From: Acidobacteriota bacterium
GTDB taxonomy: Bacteria > Acidobacteriota > Thermoanaerobaculia > Thermoanaerobaculales > Thermoanaerobaculaceae
Length of the DNA: 64,000 nt
Assembly (NCBI GenBank): GCA_016213675.1
Contig: JACQZW010000007.1
Coordinates: forward strand, 1-64,000
Direction of reading: 5' to 3'
Shown here: positions 45,755-55,284 of the stretch, piece by piece
Layout of the letters: the number at the start of each line of letters is the position of its first letter
How positions within the stretch are numbered: the stretch's first letter is position 1
Notes under the pieces: generated by a model
What the model was told of the DNA's origin: nothing
What the model saw: only the letters and a program-made list of their open reading frames with translations
Databases searched by the model: none
Translations under genes and position numbers: made by a program

Positions 45755-46450
45755 ATGGACTTCGGACCCGTAGCGCTGTGGCAGTCGATGGGCATGATCG
45801 CGAGGGCTGTGACCCTGCTGCTTCTCGTAATGTCCGTCTATTCACTCACCGTCGCGGTCGAACGCGCCCTGACCTACCGGAAGGCGAAGAAGGAATCGCT
45901 CGATTTCGCCCGCCAGGTGACGCAGTTCCTCAAGCAGAACCGTCCACAGGACGCGATCGCGGCTGCGCGCAAGTACAAGCACTCCCACCTGGCCAAGGTG
46001 GTGGCCGCCGGCCTGCTCGAGTTCCAGAACGAGAGCCAGCTCTCGCCGCTGACCGGTGAGGACGTCATCGAGGCCGCGCGCCGCGCCATCGAGCGCACCT
46101 CGCTGATCACGACCGCCGACTTCAAGCGCGGCACCGGCGGACTCGCGACCATCGGCGCGACCGCCCCGTTCGTCGGCCTGTTCGGTACCGTCATCGGTAT
46201 CATCAACGCGTTCAAGGGCATGGCGCTTACCGGCTCGGGCGGCATCGGCGCGGTGTCGGCGGGTATCGCCGAGGCGCTCGTGACGACGGCGTTCGGCCTG
46301 TTCGTCGCCATCCCGGCCGTGTGGCTCTACAACTACCTGTCGCAGAAGATCGAGCGCTTCCAGGTCGAGATGAGCAACTCGTCCTCCGAGCTGATCGACT
46401 TCTTCATCAAGCAGGCGGGCGGCACGCACGCGGTCGGCATCAGCAAGTGA
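45755..46450 (+). CDS. exbB: MotA/TolQ/ExbB proton-channel protein
   Basis: A 231-residue inner-membrane protein with three hydrophobic helices (~15-40, 130-155, 165-190) and the conserved GATAPFVGLFGTVIGIINAF segment. Together with ExbD it forms the proton channel powering TonB. AAAGGAGAA precedes the ATG. Length and motif are normal. Confidence 0.93.
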   Translation: MDFGPVALWQSMGMIARAVTLLLLVMSVYSLTVAVERALTYRKAKKESLDFARQVTQFLKQNRPQDAIAAARKYKHSHLAKVVAAGLLEFQNESQLSPLTGEDVIEAARRAIERTSLITTADFKRGTGGLATIGATAPFVGLFGTVIGIINAFKGMALTGSGGIGAVSAGIAEALVTTAFGLFVAIPAVWLYNYLSQKIERFQVEMSNSSSELIDFFIKQAGGTHAVGISK

Positions 46451-46492
46451 GCACGGCCGCGCGCCGTGCGATCACCTGCGCGGGAGGGACCC

Positions 46493-46948
46493 ATGCAGCT
46501 CCGCGGACATAAGAAAGAGGAACCCGTCATCAAGGCGGGAGCCGTCCAGTCCGACATCAACGTGACGCCGCTCGTCGACGTCTGCCTCGTGCTCCTCATC
46601 ATCTTCATGGTCGTCACGCCGCTGCTGCAGAAGGGCGTCGACGTCGCCCTGCCGGAGACCACGCGGCCCGAGAAGGTGCCGGAGAACGAGCAGCAAATGG
46701 TCGTCGCGGTCAAGATGGACGGGAGCGTCTTCGTCGGACAGGACTGGGTGCCGGCCGGCCAGCTCGCGGCGGCGATCAAGAAGATCAAGACGGAATCGCC
46801 GAACAAGGAAATCGTAGTCAAGGGCGACAAGCGACTGCGGTACAAGGAAATCCGCGAGGTCATGAAGGTCCTCAACGACGCGGGTTTCACCAAGGTCGGC
46901 CTGATTGCCCACAAGAAGGAAACGGGCTCGTCGACGAACATCTACTGA
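46493..46948 (+). CDS. exbD: ExbD/TolR biopolymer transport protein 1
   Basis: A 151-residue protein with one N-terminal transmembrane helix (VDVCLVLLIIFMVVTPLL) carrying the proton-relay Asp, then a periplasmic domain. The ATG has GGAGGG upstream; a frame start at 46466 is longer but unlikely. The second ExbD gene follows 61 bases later. Confidence 0.92.
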   Translation: MQLRGHKKEEPVIKAGAVQSDINVTPLVDVCLVLLIIFMVVTPLLQKGVDVALPETTRPEKVPENEQQMVVAVKMDGSVFVGQDWVPAGQLAAAIKKIKTESPNKEIVVKGDKRLRYKEIREVMKVLNDAGFTKVGLIAHKKETGSSTNIY

Positions 46949-47009
46949 GTTCCGCGGGGTTTGTTGAGGTACGGGCGGGTCTCACGCGTCCGAACCGAGG
47001 AGGCGCATC

Positions 47010-47429
47010 ATGTCAATGGCGGTTGGTAGCCCGAGCGGCACGCTTAAAGCGGACATCAACATCACACCCCTCGTGGATGTGGTCCTGGTGCTCCTGATCA
47101 TCTTCATGGTGATCACGCCCATCCTGCAGATGGGCTACGACACGAACGTCCCTCCGAAGGACAACACGGTGTCGACTCCATCGACCCTCGATCAGGTGAT
47201 CATCCGGCTGGAGGGTGACGGGCGGATCTTCATCAACAAGGAGGAGGTCGGTGAGAGGGAATTCCCGACCAGGCTCCAACAAGTGTTGCGGGGTCGCGAG
47301 TCGAAGGTGACGTTCTTCGCCGCCGCCGGTACGCTTTCCTACGAGAGGGTGATGTACTACATGGATCTGTGCAAGAACAACGGCGCTCAGAAGCTGGGCA
47401 TCGTGCTCGAGGAGCTTTCTGGGAGTTAG
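47010..47429 (+). CDS. exbD: ExbD/TolR biopolymer transport protein 2
   Basis: A 139-residue paralogue of the preceding gene: INITPLVDVVLVLLIIFMVITPIL is the single membrane helix with the Asp, then a divergent periplasmic domain. Two ExbD genes in series with one ExbB and one TonB recur in Acidobacteriota and Bacteroidota and may form a hetero-oligomer. GAGGAGG lies before the ATG. Terminator follows. Confidence 0.91.
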   Translation: MSMAVGSPSGTLKADINITPLVDVVLVLLIIFMVITPILQMGYDTNVPPKDNTVSTPSTLDQVIIRLEGDGRIFINKEEVGEREFPTRLQQVLRGRESKVTFFAAAGTLSYERVMYYMDLCKNNGAQKLGIVLEELSGS

Positions 47430-47489
47430 GGTGATCGTGCCGCGCCGTCCCGGCCCATCGTGATGGTGCGGGTCCGAAGTGGGTTTTTC

Positions 47490-47519
47490 GCGCGCCGCCT
47501 CCGGGCGGCGCGCTTTTTT
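47490..47519 (+). terminator. Intrinsic terminator of TonB/ExbBDD operon
   Basis: Perfect 10 bp stem GCGCGCCGCC / GGCGGCGCGC with TCCG loop and six T residues (47514-47519), the strongest terminator in this half of the window. Confidence 0.9.
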
Positions 47520-47605
47520 CCCCAGCCCTGACTCGCCCGGTGAGACCGGCCGGAGCTTGCCGGACCCTTGCTTGTGTGCGAATCTTCACAAACTGGAGGG
47601 GAGCG

Positions 47606-49024
47606 ATGTTCCGTACCTTCGAGGAAGCCCAGGCTTTCACCCGCGACCGAGCGATCGCGATGGTCGATCTGAAGTTCTGCGACCTCTGGGGGCGCTGGCA
47701 TCACGTCACCCTGCCGTCCGGCCGGTTCACACCCGGATTGATGGAGAGCGGAGTCGGGTTCGACGGGTCGAGCGTCGGCTTCAAGACTGTGAGCGCCGGT
47801 GACATGGTCTTGGTCCCCGACCTCTCGACCGGGTTCCTGGACCCGTTCTGGGAGGTGCCGACGCTGTCGTTCGTCTGCTCGACCTTGGAGGCGGACACCC
47901 GGCAGGTCTTCCCCTACGACCCGAGGAACATCGCCACGCGGGCAGAGGAGTACCTCAAGACGAGCGGCGTCGCCGACGCGTCGATGTGGGGGCCGGAGTT
48001 CGAGTTCTACCTCTTCGACGGCGTGGCGTACGAGAACGGGATGAACGTCTCGTCGTACCGTGTGGAGTCGCAGGAGGGTGACTGGCGCTCGCACGAGCTC
48101 GGGAGCGGCTACACGATTCCGCGCCACGGCGGCTACCACGCGATCCCGCCGCACGACCACCTCTACAACCTACGCACGCGGATCACCACGCGACTGCAGG
48201 AGATGGGCGTCGAGGTGAAGTACCACCACCACGAGGTGGGCGGTCCCGGCCAGTGCGAAATCGAGACCCCGCTCTTGCCTCTGATCCGAGCGGCGGACAC
48301 GGTGCTGTTGGTCAAGTACGTGGCCCGGATGACGGCAAGCCAGCTCGGGATGACGGCGACGTTCATGCCCAAGCCGCTGTACGGCGAAGCAGGCTCCGGC
48401 ATGCACTTCCACCAGCAACTCCTGCGTGGTGGGCAGAACCTGTGCTTCGACGCGCAGGGCTACGGCAGCGCCAGCGCCCTGGCCCGCTCCTACATCGCCG
48501 GACTGCTCCTCCACGGCGGGGCGGTCATGGCCTTCACCAATCCCTCGACGAACTCCTACCGGCGGCTCATCCCGGGTTACGAGGCGCCGATCTCGGCGAT
48601 CTTCTCGGTGGGCAACCGCAGCGCGGCGATCAGGATCCCCAAGTACGCCAACCGGCCCGAGAGCGCGCGCTTCGAGTTCAGACCCCCGGACGCCACGTGC
48701 AACCCCTATCTCGCGATCGCTGCGCAGCTCATGGCCGGGATCGACGGCATCCAGCGCAAGCTCGATCCCACCGAGTTGGGGTACGGCCCGGTCGACGAGG
48801 ACATCTTCACCTGGGAGCCGGCCAGGCGGGCGAAGATCAAGGCGCTGCCAACCTCGCTCGGCGAGACGATGTCCGCTCTGGAGACCGACCGGGAGTTCCT
48901 CCTCGCCGGCGACGTCTTTTCCGCCGACCTCATCGAGCGGTGGATCGACCGCAAGCGGTGGGAGTCGCGCGAGGTGCGCAACCGTCCGCATCCGTACGAG
49001 GTGGAGCTGTACTACGACCTGTAG
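47606..49024 (+). CDS. glnA: Glutamine synthetase type I, no adenylylation site
   Basis: A 472-residue enzyme joining ammonia to glutamate using ATP. ATG follows GGAGGGGAG. FDGSSVGF, GPEFEFYLFD, GSGMHFHQQL and NPSTNSYRRLIPGYEAP are the active-site signatures. The loop that carries the regulatory Tyr in adenylylated GSI-beta enzymes reads VDEDIFTWEPARR here, without Tyr, so control by adenylylation is unlikely and the enzyme looks GSI-alpha-like. A terminator follows. Confidence 0.93.
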   Translation: MFRTFEEAQAFTRDRAIAMVDLKFCDLWGRWHHVTLPSGRFTPGLMESGVGFDGSSVGFKTVSAGDMVLVPDLSTGFLDPFWEVPTLSFVCSTLEADTRQVFPYDPRNIATRAEEYLKTSGVADASMWGPEFEFYLFDGVAYENGMNVSSYRVESQEGDWRSHELGSGYTIPRHGGYHAIPPHDHLYNLRTRITTRLQEMGVEVKYHHHEVGGPGQCEIETPLLPLIRAADTVLLVKYVARMTASQLGMTATFMPKPLYGEAGSGMHFHQQLLRGGQNLCFDAQGYGSASALARSYIAGLLLHGGAVMAFTNPSTNSYRRLIPGYEAPISAIFSVGNRSAAIRIPKYANRPESARFEFRPPDATCNPYLAIAAQLMAGIDGIQRKLDPTELGYGPVDEDIFTWEPARRAKIKALPTSLGETMSALETDREFLLAGDVFSADLIERWIDRKRWESREVRNRPHPYEVELYYDL

Positions 49025-49050
49025 TCGACGTCGGATCGGGACGACCCTGG

Positions 49051-49086
49051 AATCGGCGAGCCTCACGCTCGCCGATTTCACTTTTT
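49051..49086 (+). terminator. Terminator after glnA
   Basis: Perfect 11 bp stem AATCGGCGAGC / GCTCGCCGATT around CTCAC, then a short spacer and TTTTT (49082-49086). Confidence 0.85.
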
Positions 49087-49106
49087 CGGCCCAGAGTGTC
49101 TAATCT
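49077..49106 (+). promoter_or_regulatory. Promoter of alpha-2-macroglobulin gene, leaderless layout
   Basis: TTCACT (49077-49082), 18-base spacer, TAATCT (49101-49106), then six bases to the ATG. It overlaps the tail of the glnA terminator. Confidence 0.5.
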
Positions 49107-49112
49107 GATGCC

Positions 49113-52100
49113 ATGAGCCTGACACGACTGCAGCGTGGGTCCCGCCTCCCGGTCGCCCGTGGACTGGTCGCCGGGAGTGCCCTCGCCCTCCTCTTGGTCG
49201 CCCCATCGTGCGGCGCTGCCGTGCTCCAGGAGAAGCAGGACGGGGGTGGTGCGTCCGCCGTCGGGACGCCGGTCAAGGGAGAGCCCGTGAAGCCGGTTCC
49301 GAGTTGGAAGGACATCGACCGACTGGTCGACGAGCAGAAGTTCCAGAAAGCCCTCGAGGCCGTCGAGATCCGCCTCCAGGCGGCGCGCGGCACGACCGAC
49401 GACAGCGAGCTGACCCGAGCGCTGATCAAGGCGACCCAGCTCCGGACCGGTCTACACGGCTACGAGACCGCGGTGCGCTTCCTGCGCGAGCAGCCGTGGC
49501 CGCAGAGCGTGCTCGCCCGCACCACGCTCCGCCTGTTCTATGCGCACGCCCTCGTCACGTATGCAGAGGCGTACTCGTGGGAGATCGGCCAGCGCGAAAA
49601 GGTCGAGAGCGCGGGGGTGCTCGACCTCAAGGCCTGGACCCGCGACGAGATCGTCGCAGAGGCGCTGCGGGCGTACGGCGAGGTGTGGAGCGACCGCGAG
49701 TCGTTCGGCGGCGAGGCGATCGGGATCCTCGAGGAGTACCTGGAAGCGAACGACTACCCGGCCGAGGTGCGGGGCAGGCTGCGGGACGCGCTCTCCTATC
49801 TCACCGTCGAGCTCCTTGCCGACACCTCGTTCTGGAGCCCTGAGCAGTCGAACGAGGTGCATCGCGTCGACCTGGCGGCGCTCCTGACACCCCACCACGG
49901 GGCGCCGGCGGCCGACCCTGACGACACGACCGCCCACCCGCTCGTTCGCTTCGCCGCGGTCCTCGGGGATCTCGAGTCATGGCACGCGAGCGCCGGGAGG
50001 CGCGAAGCGGCGCTCGAAGCCCGTCTCGAGCTCGCCCGGCGCCTCCACGCGGCGTTCGACGAAGACGATGATCGGGCCGCCATCGTGGCCGAACTGGAGC
50101 GTCGCCTACCCGAGTTCCGCGAGGTGGCCTGGTGGGCCGCGGGCATGGCGCAGCTCGCCGAGTTCGTCCAGGAGACGGACGGCGCCGACAGCCGGGTGCG
50201 CGCGCGGGAGCTCGCCCTGCAGGGCGCCGCGGCCTACCCGCAGTCGATCGGGGGCCGCCGCTGCGCGCACCTGGCTGCGGCCATCGCCGCTCCGGACTAC
50301 TCGCTCGAGTCGATGACGGCCGACGGCGCCGGCCGGCGGTCGCTGCTCGTCACCCACAAGAACCTGACGAGCCTGAGCTTCCGCGCCTACGAGACGGACC
50401 TCGTCCGCCGCGTCGAGACGGCCCGTGACTACAACCTCCTACCCAACGCCGACGAGCTCCGCGCTCTCGCGAGGTCGAAGCAGCCGGTCGCGCGCTGGAA
50501 CGTGGACCTCCCCGCGACCCCCGATTACCGCAGCCACCGCACCTTCGTCAGCCCGCCCCTGACCAAGGCCGGGTTCTACGTGATCGTCGCCTCGCCCCGC
50601 GCCGACTTCAAGGGAGTGGACAGCCGGATCCTCGCAGCAGTCTTGAACGTGACCGATCTCGTCCTCGTGACGGGTCGCGACGACGACGGCGGGGCCGAGG
50701 TGAGGGTGCTGTCCGGGACGACGGGTGCGCCGCTAGCCGGCGTCGAGGTCGCGCTCTACCGTTTCGACTGGCAGCAGGGGCACCGACGCATCGAGGCCCG
50801 GAGGGCCGGCGACGACGGTCTGGTCCGCTTCGAACCCCGGCTGGGGCGGGAGGCGGGGCCGCACTTCCTGCTCGCCCGGCGCGGCGCGGAGGCCGCGCTG
50901 GAGTCGGACAGCCTGTGGTTCCAGCGCCGCGAGGAGCCCCAGGAAACGTCGGCGTGCCTCATCTACACCGACCGCAGCATCTACCGGCCGCAGCAGAAGG
51001 TGCTGTGGAAGGTCCTCGCCTACCGGGGGAGGGGCGAAGTGGGGAGCTACCGTACCCTGGCCGGGAGCTCAGTGACGGTCTCGCTGCTCGACGCCAACGG
51101 CCAGACCGTCGAGTCCGCCACGTTGGCCACCAACCGGTTCGGCACCGCGGTGGGCGAGTTCGTGCTCCCTGCCGGGCGGGCGCTCGGCGCCTGGCGGCTG
51201 TCCAGCTCCCTCGGCGGCAGCCAGGGGTTCCGCGTCGAGGAGTACAAGCGTCCCACCTTCGAGGTCACGGTCACGGACCCGACCGCTCCGCTTCGCTTGA
51301 ACCGCGAGGCGCGCCTCACCGGCGAGGCCAGGTACTACTTCGGCCTGCCCGTCACGGCCGGTCAGGTCAAGTGGCGGGTCACCCGCGAGCCGGTCATGCC
51401 GCCGTGGTGGGGTTGGTGGGGACGGAAGTCGTCTGCCCGGTCGGTACAGACCATCGCCTCAGGTACCGCGACGCTCGCGGAGGACGGGCGATTCGAGGTT
51501 GCCTTCACGCCGCGTGCCGACGAGCGGCTGGCCGCGGACGAGAAGGTCACGTACCGCTTTGCGCTCGCCGCCGACGTCAGCGACGAGGGAGGCGAGACGC
51601 GCAGCGCGAGGCGCGTCTTCCGTCTCGGATTCGTCGCGGTCGAGGCGAGCATCGAGACCGACAGCTCGTTCTTCCGCTCCGGGGCTTCGGCGCGCCTGAC
51701 CGTCCGGCGCACCTCCCTCGACGGCGTCGCCCGGCCGGGGCCGGGGAGCTGGCGGCTCATGAGCCTGGTCCAGCCGGTCGCGACGTTGACCCCGGCCGAC
51801 CAGCCGCGCACGACCGCGCCGCGGAGCGACCCGGCGCCAGAAGCCGAGACCGCGGGCGACCGCCTTCGGGCGCGTTGGGAGACCGGTGTCACGGTCGAGG
51901 AGATCCTCCGCAACTGGCCCGCCGGGCCAGAGCTGCGCCGCGGCACGGTGGACCACGACGCCGCCGGCGAGGCCGCGATCGACCTGGGGACGCCGCCGCC
52001 TGGCGCCTACCGGCTGATCTACGAGACCCGCGACGAGTTCGGCGCGACGTGCGAGGCGACGCGCGACCTGGTCGTGGCGGGTCGGGCGGGCCGTCTCGCC

Positions 52101-55100
52101 GCGCCGCTGGTCGTGTGGAGCGAGGCCGCGTCGGTACCAGTCGGCGGCACCGCACGCCTGCTCGTCCACTCAGGCCTGCCGAACCAGCCCCTGTTCCTCG
52201 ACGTCTTCAGCGGGGGCGTCCGAGTCGAGCGCCGGCGCTTGACACCGGGCAACGGACTCGAGCTCATCGAGGTCCCCGTCACCGCGGAGCGCCGCGGCGG
52301 GTTTGGGGTAAGCGTGACCGGCGTGCGCGATCACCAGTTCCTCCAGGCCACGGCGCAGGTGTTCGTGCCGTGGGACGACCGTGCGCTCGAGGTCAGTTTC
52401 GCGTCGTTCCGCGACAACCTCCGCCCGGGCGGGCGGGAGACCTGGCGCGTCACGGTCAAGGGCGCCGGCGCCGAGGCTTCGGCGGCCGAGCTGCTCGCCT
52501 ACATGTACGACAAGAGCCTCGACGTCTTCGCGCCGCACGTCCCCCCGGACCCGCAGCAGCTCTACCCAAACCGCGCCGCGGTGCGGACCAGCCAGGCGAG
52601 CCTCGGCTTCCAGGGCGGCACGTGGCTGGAAGGAGACGCCCGCGAGCTGCCGGAGTACCCGCAACTCGAAGGCGACAGCCTGAAGTTCTACGACTCCTGC
52701 GGCATCGGCGGACCGGGCCGGCGCCGCGCGATGTTCGAGGAGAGCGTCGCGATGGCGCCGCAGACGATGCGAGCGATGCCGGCACCGGCGGCGCCGATGG
52801 CCAAGTCGGCACCGGTGGGCGAGGCCTCGGGCGTAGCCGGCGCCGAGGAGGACGCTGAGGCGCCTCCGCCGGAGGCCGAGCCGCCGCAGCTCCGGGCGGA
52901 CTTCGCGGAGACGGCGTTCTGGAAACCGCAGCTCCTGACCGGCGAGGACGGCAGCGCGGCGATCGAGTTCACCGTCCCCGACTCGGTGACGGCGTGGAAC
53001 GTCTGGGTGCATGCCGTCACCCGCGACCTCAAGGCCGGATCGCTCCACCGGGAAGCCAGGAGCGTCAAAGAGATCATGGTCCGGCCCTACCTGCCGCGCT
53101 TCCTCCGCGAGGGGGACCAGGCCGAGCTCCGGGTCGTGGTCAACAACGCGTCCGATCGCGAGCTCGAGGGCTCGCTCACCTTCGACATCCTCGACCCGGC
53201 CGGCGAGACCAGCGTGCTGGGCGAGTTCGGGCTCACGCAGTCTGCAGCCTCGCGGGCGTTCACGGTGAAGGGCGCCGGCTCGACCAGCGTCGCGTTCGCG
53301 GTGACCGCGCCGAGGCGGGTGGGCGCGGTGGCGGTCAAGGTGATCGCCACGGCCGGCGATCTCTCCGACGGCGAGCTGCGCGTCCTGCCGCTCCTCCCTG
53401 GGCGCATTCACCTTACGCAGTCGCGGTTCGTCACGCTGCGCGACGCCGACCGCCGCACCATGCGCTTCGACGACCTGGCCCGCGACGACGACCCCACGCG
53501 GGTGAACGAGCAGATGGTCGTGACGGTCGACGCGCAGCTCTTCTACACCGTGCTCGCGGCCCTCCCGTACCTCGTCGACTACCCCTACGAGTGCACCGAG
53601 CAGACGCTCAACCGGTTCGTCTCCACGGGCATCGTCTCGACCCTGTACGACGACTACCCGGTGGTGGGGAAGGTCGCCGCGGAGCTCGCCAAGCGGGACA
53701 CGCGGCTCGAGACGTTCGACGCCGCGGACCCCAACCGCAAGATGGCCCTCGAGGAGACCCCGTGGCTCGTCGAGGCACAGGGCGGCACGGATGCCGGGCA
53801 TGGCCTGACCAACGTCCTCGACCCGCGCATCGCCAGGGCGGAGCGGGACACGGCGCTCGCCAAGCTCCGCAAGGCGCAGACCGCCAACGGGGCGTTCCCA
53901 TGGTGGCCGGGCGGGCCGCCGTCGCCGTACATGACGCTGTACATCATGCACGGCCTGGCCAGGGCCGCGGAGTTCGGCGTCGACGTGCCACGGGACATGG
54001 TCCAGCGGGGCTGGAACTTCCTCGGCGGGCACTTCCGCGCCGACCTCAAGCGCCTCATGGCCGAGGATTGCTGCTGGGAGTTCCTGACCTTCCTGAACTA
54101 CGTCGCGACCTGTTACCCCGACGCCTCGTGGACCGGCAACGCCCTGCCCGAGTCCGAACGCCGGGAGATCCTCGGGTTCTCCTACAGACACTGGAAGCAG
54201 CACTCGCCCTACCTCAAGGGGTACCTGGCGTTGACGCTCGCGCGGATGGGCCGGGAGAACGACGCGCGGGCCGTGTGGTCGAGCGTCATGGACTCGGCGA
54301 AGACGACGCAGGACGAGGGCACCTTCTGGGCGCCCGAGGACCGCGCCTGGCTCTGGTACAACGACACCATCGAGAGCCACGCCTTCGCGCTCAGGGCGCT
54401 GATGGAGCTCGAGCCGGGCAGCCCGCACCGCGACGGGCTGGTGCAGTGGCTCCTGCTCAACAAGAAGCTCAACCAGTGGAAGTCGACCCGCGCCACCGCC
54501 GAGGTCATCTACTCGCTGGTGCACTACCTGAAGCACGAGGGGGCGCTGGGAATCCCGGAGGACGCCACCGTCATCGCCGGGGGCCGGACGGTCCGATTCA
54601 CGTTCTCGCCGGAGAGCTACACCGGCAAGAAGAACCAGGTCGTGATCCCCTCGGCCGGGATCGACCCCTCGACGACCTCGACGGTGATCGTCGAGAAGAC
54701 CTCGAAGGGGTTCGCATTCGCCTCGGCGACGTGGCAGTTCTCCACCGAGCAGCTCCCGACCGAGGACCGCGGCGACTTCTTCGCGGTGTCCCGCCACTTC
54801 TTCAAGCGCGAGGGCACGCCGTCGGGGTTCGTCCTCAAGCCGCTCGCCGAGGGGGCCCTGCTCGCTGTGGGCGACCAGGTCGAGGTCCAGGTGTCGCTGC
54901 GTTCGAAGCACGAGGCGGAGTACGTCCACCTGCGCGACCCCAGGGCGGCCGGCCTCGAGCCCGAGAACGCCGTGTCGCGGTTCAGGTGGGATCTCGGCAT
55001 CGGCTGGTACGAGGAGACCCGCGACTCCGGCTCCAACTTCTTCTTCGAGCGGCTCCCGGCCGGCGAGTACACGTTCAAGTATCGGCTCCGCGCCAACCTC

Positions 55101-55205
55101 GCCGGCACGTTCAAGGTCGCGCCGGCGACGGTGCAGTCGATGTACGCCCCCGAGTTCAACGCGTACTCGGCGGGCGCGACGCTCCGGATCGTCCCGGCGG
55201 AGTGA
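49113..55205 (+). CDS. Bacterial alpha-2-macroglobulin
   Basis: A 2030-residue periplasmic protein with an N-terminal hydrophobic signal segment and a possible lipid-anchor Cys in PSCG. Macroglobulin beta domains follow an Ala-rich helical start. The thioester-type motif Cys1494-Thr-Glu-Gln1497 occurs in YPYECTEQT, the position where YfhM-like proteins trap proteases. A bait-like Pro/Ala/Glu-rich segment lies near 1210-1270. Acts like an innate protease inhibitor of the envelope. The common partner gene pbpC (PBP1C) is not adjacent. Confidence 0.9.
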   Translation: MSLTRLQRGSRLPVARGLVAGSALALLLVAPSCGAAVLQEKQDGGGASAVGTPVKGEPVKPVPSWKDIDRLVDEQKFQKALEAVEIRLQAARGTTDDSELTRALIKATQLRTGLHGYETAVRFLREQPWPQSVLARTTLRLFYAHALVTYAEAYSWEIGQREKVESAGVLDLKAWTRDEIVAEALRAYGEVWSDRESFGGEAIGILEEYLEANDYPAEVRGRLRDALSYLTVELLADTSFWSPEQSNEVHRVDLAALLTPHHGAPAADPDDTTAHPLVRFAAVLGDLESWHASAGRREAALEARLELARRLHAAFDEDDDRAAIVAELERRLPEFREVAWWAAGMAQLAEFVQETDGADSRVRARELALQGAAAYPQSIGGRRCAHLAAAIAAPDYSLESMTADGAGRRSLLVTHKNLTSLSFRAYETDLVRRVETARDYNLLPNADELRALARSKQPVARWNVDLPATPDYRSHRTFVSPPLTKAGFYVIVASPRADFKGVDSRILAAVLNVTDLVLVTGRDDDGGAEVRVLSGTTGAPLAGVEVALYRFDWQQGHRRIEARRAGDDGLVRFEPRLGREAGPHFLLARRGAEAALESDSLWFQRREEPQETSACLIYTDRSIYRPQQKVLWKVLAYRGRGEVGSYRTLAGSSVTVSLLDANGQTVESATLATNRFGTAVGEFVLPAGRALGAWRLSSSLGGSQGFRVEEYKRPTFEVTVTDPTAPLRLNREARLTGEARYYFGLPVTAGQVKWRVTREPVMPPWWGWWGRKSSARSVQTIASGTATLAEDGRFEVAFTPRADERLAADEKVTYRFALAADVSDEGGETRSARRVFRLGFVAVEASIETDSSFFRSGASARLTVRRTSLDGVARPGPGSWRLMSLVQPVATLTPADQPRTTAPRSDPAPEAETAGDRLRARWETGVTVEEILRNWPAGPELRRGTVDHDAAGEAAIDLGTPPPGAYRLIYETRDEFGATCEATRDLVVAGRAGRLAAPLVVWSEAASVPVGGTARLLVHSGLPNQPLFLDVFSGGVRVERRRLTPGNGLELIEVPVTAERRGGFGVSVTGVRDHQFLQATAQVFVPWDDRALEVSFASFRDNLRPGGRETWRVTVKGAGAEASAAELLAYMYDKSLDVFAPHVPPDPQQLYPNRAAVRTSQASLGFQGGTWLEGDARELPEYPQLEGDSLKFYDSCGIGGPGRRRAMFEESVAMAPQTMRAMPAPAAPMAKSAPVGEASGVAGAEEDAEAPPPEAEPPQLRADFAETAFWKPQLLTGEDGSAAIEFTVPDSVTAWNVWVHAVTRDLKAGSLHREARSVKEIMVRPYLPRFLREGDQAELRVVVNNASDRELEGSLTFDILDPAGETSVLGEFGLTQSAASRAFTVKGAGSTSVAFAVTAPRRVGAVAVKVIATAGDLSDGELRVLPLLPGRIHLTQSRFVTLRDADRRTMRFDDLARDDDPTRVNEQMVVTVDAQLFYTVLAALPYLVDYPYECTEQTLNRFVSTGIVSTLYDDYPVVGKVAAELAKRDTRLETFDAADPNRKMALEETPWLVEAQGGTDAGHGLTNVLDPRIARAERDTALAKLRKAQTANGAFPWWPGGPPSPYMTLYIMHGLARAAEFGVDVPRDMVQRGWNFLGGHFRADLKRLMAEDCCWEFLTFLNYVATCYPDASWTGNALPESERREILGFSYRHWKQHSPYLKGYLALTLARMGRENDARAVWSSVMDSAKTTQDEGTFWAPEDRAWLWYNDTIESHAFALRALMELEPGSPHRDGLVQWLLLNKKLNQWKSTRATAEVIYSLVHYLKHEGALGIPEDATVIAGGRTVRFTFSPESYTGKKNQVVIPSAGIDPSTTSTVIVEKTSKGFAFASATWQFSTEQLPTEDRGDFFAVSRHFFKREGTPSGFVLKPLAEGALLAVGDQVEVQVSLRSKHEAEYVHLRDPRAAGLEPENAVSRFRWDLGIGWYEETRDSGSNFFFERLPAGEYTFKYRLRANLAGTFKVAPATVQSMYAPEFNAYSAGATLRIVPAE

Positions 55206-55228
55206 GCGCAGTGGAAGGCCGTGAACGA

Positions 55229-55257
55229 GAGACGCCGGCCATGGAGGCCGGCGTCTC
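55229..55257. terminator. Bidirectional hairpin between convergent genes
   Basis: Perfect 12 bp stem GAGACGCCGGCC / GGCCGGCGTCTC with loop ATGGA, between the macroglobulin gene and the convergent lipoprotein gene. No T run on either strand, so a weak or factor-aided terminator. Confidence 0.55.
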
Positions 55258-55284
55258 GATGTCAACCGTGGCGAAAGACCGGGG

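Noticed and set aside
52170-55265. 1031-codon open frame on the minus strand opposite the alpha-2-macroglobulin gene
   Set aside because: Antisense shadow with biased Arg/Leu/Val/Glu composition and no recognisable domain.
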